The notes under the pieces: model-generated
What the model was told of the DNA's origin: nothing
The model's input: the letters and a program-made list of their open reading frames with translations, nothing else
The model's database searches: none
Assembly: GCA_002373755.1 (NCBI GenBank)
Contig: DFJU01000030.1
Location: forward strand, 1-6,981
DNA length: 6,981 bases
Source: Bacteroidales bacterium UBA3663
GTDB taxonomy: Bacteria > Bacteroidota > Bacteroidia > Bacteroidales > UBA3663
Direction of reading: 5' to 3'
Program-made: the position numbers and the translations under genes
Shown here: piece after piece, positions 1-6,108 of the stretch
Layout: every line of letters starts with the position of its first letter
How positions within the stretch are numbered: position 1 is the stretch's first letter

Positions 1-25
1 AACTTTTTCCAGACCATTTGTCGAA

Positions 26-33
26 TACCTTTG
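26..33 (+). promoter_or_regulatory. Possible Bacteroidetes-type -7 promoter box
   Basis: TACCTTTG matches the TAnnTTTG -7 consensus of Bacteroidetes housekeeping promoters. The -33 position shows only a T-run (4-8) rather than a clear TTTG. Nothing downstream on the plus strand up to 437 looks coding, so if active it would make an untranslated RNA reaching the repeats and hairpins, or transcription antisense to the araC-type gene. The match may also be chance. Confidence 0.3.
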
Positions 34-119
34 CGCCGTGAACAATCGGGAGCGCGCACCGCAGTCGTTCATAGAAGGTTCATAGAGCCTTCGGGAAATT
101 GAAAATTTCAAACAAAGGC

Positions 120-186
120 TTTCGTCATGTTTTTGGGATTTGTGTAGAGACGCGCCATGGCACGTCTCTACTGGCAGATGACGAAA
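120..186. repeat. 28-bp palindrome nested in a 9-bp inverted repeat
   Basis: Positions 144-171 are an almost perfect palindrome: GTAGAGACG at 144-152 pairs with CGTCTCTAC at 163-171, the centre is GCCATGGC, and only C153/A162 fail to pair. Around it, TTTCGTCAT (120-128) is the exact reverse complement of ATGACGAAA (178-186). Neither strand has a T-run right after the stem, so it is not a typical intrinsic terminator. It resembles interspersed palindromes of the REP type; that class is an inference from form only. Confidence 0.7.
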
Positions 187-267
187 AAACTGATTTCAAC
201 TGATGGAGAAAACCATCGTTCAAACGGCATTTAATCGTCGTTAAAACAGTGAAAAATCCGCGTAGCG

Positions 268-311
268 AGGGTATTATCAGCCTACTATGAGGGTATTATC
301 AGGGTATTATT
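268..311. repeat. Tandem array of four 11-bp units
   Basis: Units are AGGGTATTATC (268-278), AGCCTACTATG (279-289), AGGGTATTATC (290-300) and AGGGTATTATT (301-311). Units 1 and 3 are identical, unit 4 differs by one base and unit 2 matches at 7 of 11 positions. The period is close to one turn of the DNA helix, so equivalent bases face the same side. A CGCGTAG word lies at each end in the same orientation (259-265 and 312-318). No coding frame explains the repeat. Confidence 0.75.
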
Positions 312-355
312 CGCGTAGTGCAATGCACATCGGCCATAAAACAGAAATCGTTTTT

Positions 356-421
356 CTTAATGACAGTCTTGACAGTGACAGTTTTTCATAATATCTGTCA
401 TCTGTCGCAACTGTCATTAAG
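356..421. repeat. Long hairpin built from TGACAG half-sites, behind the araC-type gene
   Basis: CTTAATGACAGT (356-367) is the exact reverse complement of ACTGTCATTAAG (410-421). Inside, GACAG (371-375) pairs with CTGTC (402-406) and TGACAG (376-381) with CTGTCA (395-400), with one bulged T and a small internal loop; the end loop is 382-394. The structure starts 17 bases after the stop codon of the minus-strand regulator gene. On that strand the stem is followed by A residues, not T, so it is a poor intrinsic terminator. Alternatives are an RNA 3'-end protector or a palindromic operator with three TGACAG-type half-sites per arm. Confidence 0.7.
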
Positions 422-437
422 CATTTTCGTTGGAGCC

Positions 438-1334
438 TCACACCATGATTCTGTTGCGGTGGTAGGCGTTGCGAAAATCGGTCGGCGAGCATCCCTTGTG
501 CTTCTTGAAGATGCGGTTGAAGTTCGACACGTTGTTGAAGCCCGACTGGTAGCAGATTTCTACCACCGACGTCGTCGTATCGACCAGTTGCCGGGCCGCG
601 TAGCCGAGACGGATGTCGATGATGTAGTCCGACAGCGTGCGTCCGGTGCGGATTTTGAAGAATCGGCTGAATGCGGTGGGCGTCATGCCGGCCAGATCGG
701 CCACGGTGTGCAGGCGGATTTCCTCCTTGAAATGCTCGTTGATGAAGTTCTCGACCTTGCGGATGCGGCGGCTGTCGGGCGCAGTCTTGACGGCGGTGAA
801 CGATGTCGATGCCAGCAGGTGATAATCCTGTTCGATGGAAAGCTGGTAGAGGATGTCCATCAGTTTGAGCACGCGCGGGAAGCCCGGTTCCTCGTGCGAC
901 AACTGGTCGAGCTTGCTGTAGATGCGCATGATGACGGGCAGGCCGAAGGCGACACCGCGTTTCGCATTCTCCAACAGGCGGCGCAGCGTCGCCATCTGAC
1001 TTTTCGACAGAAACTGTTCGCCGAGCAGGTCGGGCGAGAACTGCACAAAATATTCGCGCACCTTGCGACCTTCGGTCACATCGACAAGTTTCTGGCCGGG
1101 CAGCTGCTCCCAGGCGTGTTCGAGGTTGCTGCCGATGAGGGCGAGGTCGAAGCGTTGGCAGATTTCGATTGAGTCGCCCACCACGCGGCGTACGCCGGTA
1201 CAGTTCTCCATGAAGGTCAGTTCGAGTTCCTCGTGCTTGTGCAACGGGTAATCGTAGGCCTCCTTCAGGTGGTCGAACATGTAGAAGCTGTCTTGCTCGG
1301 TGAGAGGTGTTATTTCGGTAATTACTTTTTGCAT
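438..1334 (-). CDS. AraC-family transcriptional regulator
   Basis: A 298-residue DNA-binding regulator, the usual size for AraC proteins with a sensor domain. Residues about 15-110 look like a cupin-type sensor, with His32 and His34 in LHKHEELELTF. Residues about 190-290 form the two helix-turn-helix units: the first recognition helix lies near TPTAFSRFFK (218-227), the second spans about 267-277, followed by the family signature GCSPTDFR. The frame is open back to 1403, but I place the start at 1334 because the protein then begins as family members do, and because a promoter box at 1379-1386 lies inside the longer version. Its ligand and targets are not visible; many Bacteroidetes relatives control carbohydrate or surface-protein genes. 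The left neighbour lies outside the window. Confidence 0.9.
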   Translation of the reverse strand: MQKVITEITPLTEQDSFYMFDHLKEAYDYPLHKHEELELTFMENCTGVRRVVGDSIEICQRFDLALIGSNLEHAWEQLPGQKLVDVTEGRKVREYFVQFSPDLLGEQFLSKSQMATLRRLLENAKRGVAFGLPVIMRIYSKLDQLSHEEPGFPRVLKLMDILYQLSIEQDYHLLASTSFTAVKTAPDSRRIRKVENFINEHFKEEIRLHTVADLAGMTPTAFSRFFKIRTGRTLSDYIIDIRLGYAARQLVDTTTSVVEICYQSGFNNVSNFNRIFKKHKGCSPTDFRNAYHRNRIMV

Positions 1335-1378
1335 TGTAATAAGGTTGTTTTTTCGTTTGTGTTTTCGGTTAGGTCGGG

Positions 1379-1386
1379 CAAATTTA
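1379..1386 (-). promoter_or_regulatory. Promoter -7 box of the araC-type gene
   Basis: Read on the minus strand, this is TAAATTTG, a full match to the Bacteroidetes TAnnTTTG box. Transcription would start about 38 bases before the ATG at 1334. No clear TTTG is seen at -33; the motif ATCGGTTG, found five times in the window, sits near that position (1410-1417). The box argues against translation from the upstream ATG at 1403. Confidence 0.5.
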
Positions 1387-1535
1387 TGAATTTTCGGGAG
1401 CACTTCGTCATCGGTTGAACTTTTTTGTCATTTTTAGCCTCTTGTCCGATATTTTTTTGCCGCGATGCCTCAATCCGGACGGTTCAAAATCCGCGTAGTC
1501 GAGTGTCGGGACCTTAGCTTCTGCCTTGAGGTACG

Positions 1536-1568
1536 AAAAAGCCAGAACCTGCATCACGCAGATTCTGG
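1536..1568 (-). terminator. Intrinsic terminator of the GLUG-repeat gene
   Basis: On the minus strand the RNA forms a stem of CCAGAA plus CTGC with one mismatch (arms 1542-1552 and 1558-1568, loop ATCAC at 1553-1557), followed by C and a run of five U (1540-1536). It lies about 45 bases past the stop codon of the gene that ends at 1613, so the GLUG gene appears to be transcribed separately from the araC-type gene downstream. Confidence 0.8.
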
Positions 1569-1612
1569 TTCAAAATATGATGAAAATGTAATGGTTTAGA
1601 GAGTTTCTGAAT

Positions 1613-2428
1613 TTAGCCGCGCAACACATAGCGACGAATCGTTGCACCGCTGCCGTAGTAGTGGCAACCTGTGCAGGCGCCGCCATCGTTCTGGCCGACA
1701 AGACCCTCGACGAAATATTCGCCGCTCAGGCTCGAAGAGCTGGTGCACTCACACACGTAGTAGCAGTTGTAGCCAGCCACACCGCCGACGTAGCAGTGCG
1801 ACTGCTGTCCGTTGTCGCTCATGTTGGCCGAGCTGGTGCACTTGCGCACCGAGCCGCGGTTGTAGCCGACGATGCCGCCGTGGTAGAGGCTCTTGCTTGT
1901 GCTGGCCAGGACGCTCACGTTGGCCGTGACGGTGCAGTTGCTGATTGTGCCGCCGGGATTGTTCTGTCCGACGATGCCGCCCACGTGGCAGTGGCCTGAA
2001 ATTCTGCTGGCTGCCAGCGTGACGTTCTTGACGGTGCCGCGGTTGCGTCCGAAGAGGCCCTGGAAGCTGTCGGTGAAGCCGCTGCCCGACTTCTTGATGT
2101 TGATGCCGCTGATGGTGTGGCCGTCACCGTCGAATGTGCCGGCAAATGCGTTGACGGCGTTGCCGATGGCCTTGAAGTTGTTGGCCGAGATGGTGTCGAA
2201 TGCAATGTCGGCCACCTGACGGAAGGTGAGGCCGGCGCAGCAGTTGCCCGTGTTGACGAGCGTTGCCAAGTTGCGCAGGTCGGCCTTTGTGCGGATTTCA
2301 TAGAATCCGCCATCGCGGTTGTAGTAAAAATCGCTGATTGAAACGGCAGCCAGACTGGCGGCCGAAATGCCCATGAGACACACTGCCACGAGTGCTCTCC
2401 GGATGTTTCCCAAAATGTAAGTTTTCAT
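1613..2428 (-). CDS. Secreted cysteine-rich GLUG-repeat protein
   Basis: A 271-residue exported protein of unknown function. Residues 1-27 are a signal peptide (basic start, hydrophobic core, likely cut after SLA). The body has five GLUG-type repeats: GLFGRNRG (124), GGIVGQNNPGG (150), GGIVGYNRG (184), GGVAGYN (215) and EGLVGQNDGG (241). Such repeats are known from bacterial surface and secreted proteins and probably stack as a beta-helix. Residues 85-110 carry the IGN...GTFDGDGHTISG motif that usually precedes GLUG repeats. The mature part has eleven cysteines (63, 64, 147, 165, 197, 212, 222, 226, 228, 252, 255), several at equivalent repeat positions. It is short for the family and lacks an obvious anchor or type IX sorting domain. 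It is transcribed divergently from dsbD and has its own terminator. No clear promoter box was found. Confidence 0.82.
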   Translation of the reverse strand: MKTYILGNIRRALVAVCLMGISAASLAAVSISDFYYNRDGGFYEIRTKADLRNLATLVNTGNCCAGLTFRQVADIAFDTISANNFKAIGNAVNAFAGTFDGDGHTISGINIKKSGSGFTDSFQGLFGRNRGTVKNVTLAASRISGHCHVGGIVGQNNPGGTISNCTVTANVSVLASTSKSLYHGGIVGYNRGSVRKCTSSANMSDNGQQSHCYVGGVAGYNCYYVCECTSSSSLSGEYFVEGLVGQNDGGACTGCHYYGSGATIRRYVLRG

Positions 2429-2928
2429 TGTCTCTAAATTTTGTAGTGTGGTTAAAAAAAATAGGTCATCAAGCCGCTTTTGTTGCCCTTAAAGTTTTTT
2501 CAGTGTTCCAATGTTTCACGAACACATACCAATGTCGGAAAGTATGTCTCTCTCTCTTGAAAATTTAGAAATTGTCCCAAAATGTCATTTTCATGGCCGA
2601 TGTTAGGGCATCGGCCGAATTCTATAACGCGCAACCAATTGCGCTAACCTTGTTTTTGATTCGTTGAATGTGGAATCGAAAAGAATTTAAGGGTCAAGGT
2701 CGGATAGATGTCTTTTCGTGGACAAATGTAAGCGTTTTTGTCCGAAGGCATCGCATTTGGATGCGGAAAGTGCTCATTTTTAACATTTTCGGCTGTTGGA
2801 CGTGGCTGTTTTGTAACCTTGGATGGGCAAAACTGAGAGAAATCGGTTGCTCAAATCGGCGGGCATCGTTGCGGCCGATGCAAAGTCGCGTAGCAGTGGC
2901 CGATTTTTCGATTTCGCGGGTCGAAATG
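2429..2928. other. Intergenic region between divergent GLUG and dsbD genes
   Basis: No gene is recognised. Visible items are an inverted pair of the ATCGGCC word forming a 7-bp stem (2595-2601 with 2610-2616), a small hairpin GCGCAA-CCAA-TTGCGC (2629-2644) followed by TAACCTTGTTTTTG, further copies of GGCCGAT (2873, 2898) and a CGCGTAG (2887). The frames open here on both strands have no recognisable protein and run into or across the dsbD promoter. Confidence 0.55.
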
Positions 2929-2958
2929 GTTGCAGTTTGCGATTTATTCGTATCTTTG
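2929..2958 (+). promoter_or_regulatory. Promoter of the dsbD-trxB operon
   Basis: TATCTTTG at 2951-2958 matches the Bacteroidetes -7 box, with GTTG at 2929-2932 as a -33 element 18 bases upstream. Transcription would start near 2963-2965, leaving a leader of under 20 bases before the ATG at 2981. The box overlaps the first codons of the longer open frame that begins at 2930, which supports the shorter protein. Confidence 0.55.
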
Positions 2959-2980
2959 GCCGCCAAACCAACCAGAATTT

Positions 2981-5056
2981 ATGGAAAGAAGAATATTGTC
3001 ATCGATTGCCCTGCTGTTGTTTTTTGTCATCGGTTGCGCACAGATTTCCCAACCAGTACATTGGAATGTCACGCATCGGACGGAAAAGGATGGCCGATTG
3101 GCCGTCAAGCTGCAAGCTCGCATCGACAAGGGCTTCCACATCTATGGCACCGACATTCCCGAGGGCGGCCCGCAGGCCACGGAATTTGTCATCGACGAGA
3201 GCGCCGGTTTGTCGCCCGATGGGAAATTCGTATTGCACAATGTTGACGGCCAACGGATTACGGTGGATGACAAGACTTTCGGCATGACGCTTTCCTACTA
3301 CGCGGATTCGGTCACATTCACAGGTCTTTTCAACGTCACGGCCGACGATTGGCGGCTCAAAGGCCACATTTATTATATGGCGTGCAACGACGAGTCGTGT
3401 CTTGCTCCGACGCGCCACGAATTTGACTTGTCGGGCAAGAGACCTGCTGCATCGGCCAAGAATGCAGCGAAATCGGTTGCGAAATTGGCATCGGCCGTAA
3501 AGACAGCGCCGTCGGATAGCGCCGTGGCCGAAAAAAATCGCGTAGCGGCCGACTCTTTGTTGCCGAAGATCGAGCCATCGGCCGAAAATGCCGTTGCAGA
3601 CGCACCGCTACGCGACATTTACAGCCCTGTGATTGACGAGATGCGCGCGCTGGGCAACGGCGAGGCTGGTGCATCGGCCGAAAGTCATGGTGGCTGGTAC
3701 ATTTTTCTTGCGGGATTCCTTGCCGGACTGATTGCGCTCGTCACGCCGTGTGTGTGGCCGATGATTCCAATGACGGTCAGCTTCTTCCTGAAACGGACGA
3801 AAGACCGTCGGCGCAGCATCCGCGATGCCTGTATCTACGGCCTGTCGATTGTCGTGATTTACGTCGGTTTGGGCTTGATTGTCACGGCGTTGTTCGGCGC
3901 ATCGGCCTTGAACAGCCTGGCCACGAATGCCGTGTTCAACATCATTTTCTTCCTGCTGCTGGTGCTTTTCGGACTGTCGTTCCTTGGCGCGTTCGAGCTG
4001 ACGTTGCCCGCCTCGTGGACTACGCGACTTGACCAGAAGGCCGATGCCGCGACTGGCTTGCTGAGCATCTTTTTCATGGCCTTCACGCTCAGCCTGGTGT
4101 CGTTCAGCTGTACGGGCCCCATCATCGGCACTTTGCTGGTCGAGGCTGCCACGTCGGGTTCGATGCTCTATCCGGCCATCGGCATGACGGGATTCGCGTT
4201 GGCCTTGGCGCTGCCGTTCGCGTTGTTTGCAATGTTTCCGTCGATGCTCAAGTCGATGCCAAAGTCGGGCGGCTGGATGAATCGCGTGAAGGTGGTGCTC
4301 GGTTTCGGAGAATTGGCCTTGTCGCTCAAGTTCCTGAGTGTGGCCGATTTGGCCTATGGCTGGGGCTTGCTCGACCGCGAAGTCTTCCTCTGCCTGTGGA
4401 TTGTGATTTTCCTGCTCCTGGGACTTTATCTGTTGGGTTTCATCCGTTTGCCGCACGATGCCGATGCCTCGCCGTCGGAGCGCGTTTCGGTTGGTCGGTT
4501 GATGTCGGCCGCCATCTCGCTCGCCTTTGCAATCTATATGGTTCCGGGGTTGTGGGGTGCGCCGTGCAAGGCGATTTCGGCTTTCGCTCCGCCGCTCTCG
4601 ACCCAGGATTTCCGTTTGGGAGAGGCATCGGCCACGACTTTCCACGACTACGCGGATGGAATGGCCGAGGCGCGTCGGCTGAAACGCCCCGTGCTGCTCG
4701 ACTTTTCGGGTTTCGGATGCGTGAATTGTCGCAAGATGGAGGCCGCTGTGCTGACCGATCCGCAGGTGAAGAGCCTCGTTGACGAGAATTTCGTGTTCGT
4801 CGAACTTATGGTCGATGACAAGGCGGAACTCGCTGAGCCTGAAATCGTTGAAGAAAACGGCAAGCACGTGACACTGCGCACCGTGGGCGATAAATGGAGC
4901 TACCTGCAACGCAACAAGTTCGGGGCCAATGCGCAACCCTTCTACGTCGTGCTCGATGCCGACGGGATGCCGTTGTCGGGCGGCTATGGATATAGTGAAG
5001 ATATTCCTTTGTTTGTTAAATACTTAAACAACGCATTGAAATTATGGAAAAAGTGA
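2981..5056 (+). CDS. dsbD: Thiol:disulfide interchange protein DsbD
   Basis: A 691-residue inner-membrane protein that carries electrons from cytoplasmic thioredoxin to periplasmic thiol proteins. Residues 1-20 are a signal peptide; VIGC19 could also be a lipobox, or cutting may follow GCA. The periplasmic alpha domain (about 25-150) has the Cys135-x4-Cys140 pair. A low-complexity Ala/Ser/Lys linker (about 152-236) follows. The membrane domain (about 238-525) holds the redox cysteines Cys257 in TPCVWPMIP and Cys377 in SFSCTGP. The C-terminal thioredoxin-like domain has Cys580-Val-Asn-Cys583 in FGCVNCRK. All three cysteine pairs are present, so the protein should be active. The frame is open back to 2930, but the ATG at 2981 gives a normal signal peptide and lies behind the promoter box. 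The gene overlaps trxB by 13 bp. It is unusually rich in ATCGGCC and CGCGTAG words. Confidence 0.93.
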   Translation: MERRILSSIALLLFFVIGCAQISQPVHWNVTHRTEKDGRLAVKLQARIDKGFHIYGTDIPEGGPQATEFVIDESAGLSPDGKFVLHNVDGQRITVDDKTFGMTLSYYADSVTFTGLFNVTADDWRLKGHIYYMACNDESCLAPTRHEFDLSGKRPAASAKNAAKSVAKLASAVKTAPSDSAVAEKNRVAADSLLPKIEPSAENAVADAPLRDIYSPVIDEMRALGNGEAGASAESHGGWYIFLAGFLAGLIALVTPCVWPMIPMTVSFFLKRTKDRRRSIRDACIYGLSIVVIYVGLGLIVTALFGASALNSLATNAVFNIIFFLLLVLFGLSFLGAFELTLPASWTTRLDQKADAATGLLSIFFMAFTLSLVSFSCTGPIIGTLLVEAATSGSMLYPAIGMTGFALALALPFALFAMFPSMLKSMPKSGGWMNRVKVVLGFGELALSLKFLSVADLAYGWGLLDREVFLCLWIVIFLLLGLYLLGFIRLPHDADASPSERVSVGRLMSAAISLAFAIYMVPGLWGAPCKAISAFAPPLSTQDFRLGEASATTFHDYADGMAEARRLKRPVLLDFSGFGCVNCRKMEAAVLTDPQVKSLVDENFVFVELMVDDKAELAEPEIVEENGKHVTLRTVGDKWSYLQRNKFGANAQPFYVVLDADGMPLSGGYGYSEDIPLFVKYLNNALKLWKK
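3451..3679. repeat. Dense cluster of ATCGGCC and CGCGTAG words in dsbD
   Basis: Within 229 bases, ATCGGCC occurs at 3451, 3490, 3577 and 3673, CGCGTAG at 3539 and its reverse complement CTACGCG at 3608. All four ATCGGCC copies read NNA-TCG-GCC and encode Ala-Ser-Ala or Pro-Ser-Ala. The cluster covers the variable linker between the alpha domain and the membrane domain, where protein constraint is weak. It is the densest point of a window-wide pattern. Confidence 0.7.
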
Positions 5057-6024
5057 AGTGCATCATTGTGGGCAGCGGCCCTGCTGGCTATACGGCTGCC
5101 ATCTACGCCTCGCGTTCGGGGCTGAATCCCATCGTCTATGAAGGCCCTCTGACTGGCGGCCAGCTCACCCAGACCACCGAGGTCGATAACTTTCCGGGCT
5201 ATCCCGACGGCGTGTCGGGGCAGGAGCTGATGTCCGACTTGCGCCGCCAGTGCCAGCGGTTGGGCGCCGACATCCGTTTCGGCATCGTCGATAGGGTCGA
5301 TTTCTGCGCCGAGACATCGGCCGGCAGACCCTGCCACCGCGTCCACATCGACGACGGTACGGAACTGCTCGCCGAAACGCTCATCATCGCGACCGGTGCA
5401 TCGGCCAAATACCTCGGCCTGCCCGACGAAAAGAAATATGCCGGCATGGGCGTGTCGGCCTGTGCAACGTGCGACGGCTTCTTCTACCGCAAGCGCGTAG
5501 TGGCCGTGGTGGGCGGCGGCGACACGGCGTGCGAAGAGGCGCAATACCTGTCCGGCTTGGCCAAGAAGGTCTATCTGATTGTGCGGCGCAACGTGCTGAG
5601 GGCCAGCGAGGCGATGCAGCAGAAGGTGCGCGAGCGTGAGAACATCGAAATCCTGTGGGAGACGCAGACGCTCGGCCTCTTTGGCGATGACGGCGTGCAG
5701 GGCGCCCACTTGGTGCGCGGCAAGGGAACCGACCACGAGGAGACGTTCGACATTGCCATCGACGGCTTCTTCCTCGCCATTGGCCATCACCCGAACACGG
5801 AGGTCTTCCGCGAGGTGCGCGACGAGGCAGGCAATGTCGTGAAGCCGGGCATCGAATGTGACGCGCAGGGCTTCATCGTGGTGAAGCATCCGACCACAGC
5901 GACCAACATCCCGGGAGTTTTCGCTGCTGGCGATGTGGCCGATCCGCTCTACCGTCAGGCAATATCGGCCGCAGGGTCGGGCTGCCATGCCGCAATGGAT
6001 GCAAAACGATATCTGGATGAATGA
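5044..6024 (+). CDS. trxB: Thioredoxin-disulfide reductase
   Basis: A 326-residue cytoplasmic flavoenzyme that uses NADPH to reduce thioredoxin. The FAD site starts with GSGPAG (10-15) and closes with AAGDV (294-298) and RQAISAAGSG (304-313). The NADPH site has GGGDTA (157-162) and the VRRNVLRAS segment (180-188), where arginines 181-182 are expected to bind the NADPH phosphate; the usual first His is Val here. The redox pair is Cys140-Ala-Thr-Cys143. Length and motif order are standard for TrxB. The ATG at 5044 lies inside the last codons of dsbD (13-bp overlap), pointing to one transcript and coupled translation. Together the two genes give the cytoplasmic and membrane ends of one electron route; the thioredoxin between them is not in this window. 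A terminator follows. Confidence 0.95.
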   Translation: MEKVKCIIVGSGPAGYTAAIYASRSGLNPIVYEGPLTGGQLTQTTEVDNFPGYPDGVSGQELMSDLRRQCQRLGADIRFGIVDRVDFCAETSAGRPCHRVHIDDGTELLAETLIIATGASAKYLGLPDEKKYAGMGVSACATCDGFFYRKRVVAVVGGGDTACEEAQYLSGLAKKVYLIVRRNVLRASEAMQQKVRERENIEILWETQTLGLFGDDGVQGAHLVRGKGTDHEETFDIAIDGFFLAIGHHPNTEVFREVRDEAGNVVKPGIECDAQGFIVVKHPTTATNIPGVFAAGDVADPLYRQAISAAGSGCHAAMDAKRYLDE

Positions 6025-6065
6025 AAATATGCACGACTGAGTCCTTGAAATCCCCCTCACACTAT

Positions 6066-6108
6066 CCGCCGAGATTCTCAACTTAAGAGAGCCTCGGCGG
6101 TTTGCTTT
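6066..6108 (+). terminator. Intrinsic terminator of the dsbD-trxB operon
   Basis: CCGCCGAG (6066-6073) pairs exactly with CTCGGCGG (6093-6100); inside, TCTC (6076-6079) pairs with GAGA (6087-6090) around an AACTTAA loop. The stem is followed by TTTGCTTT, an interrupted U-tract. It starts about 40 bases after the trxB stop codon. Confidence 0.78.

Larger units (their letters stand above)
1..437. other. Structured intergenic region, no gene recognised
   Basis: No convincing coding region is visible. Two plus-strand frames are open from the left edge and stop at about 84 and 102; either could be the tail of a gene outside the window, but neither tail is recognisable. The stretch instead holds a possible promoter box (26-33), a tandem duplication of GTTCATAGA with an 11-bp period (67-86), a 28-bp palindrome (144-171), a four-unit 11-bp tandem array (268-311) and a long hairpin (356-421). 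It lies downstream of the araC-type gene on the minus strand. Confidence 0.6.

Noticed and set aside
268..311. CRISPR-like repeats
   Set aside because: The repeat units are only 11 bp and directly adjacent, with no spacers of CRISPR size and no cas genes.
318..1172. Plus-strand open frame of 284 codons
   Set aside because: It is antisense to the clear AraC-family gene, and its composition looks like a reverse-complement shadow without recognisable domains.
2668..3246. Plus-strand open frame of 192 codons before dsbD
   Set aside because: It crosses the dsbD promoter and start in another frame and resembles no known protein.
3608..4936. Minus-strand open frame of 442 codons
   Set aside because: It lies entirely opposite dsbD; it is rich in Arg, His, Gln and Glu, as expected from the reverse complement of a GC-rich membrane-protein gene.
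4984..6081. Minus-strand open frame of 365 codons
   Set aside because: It covers trxB in antisense, starts inside the trxB terminator and has no recognisable family features.
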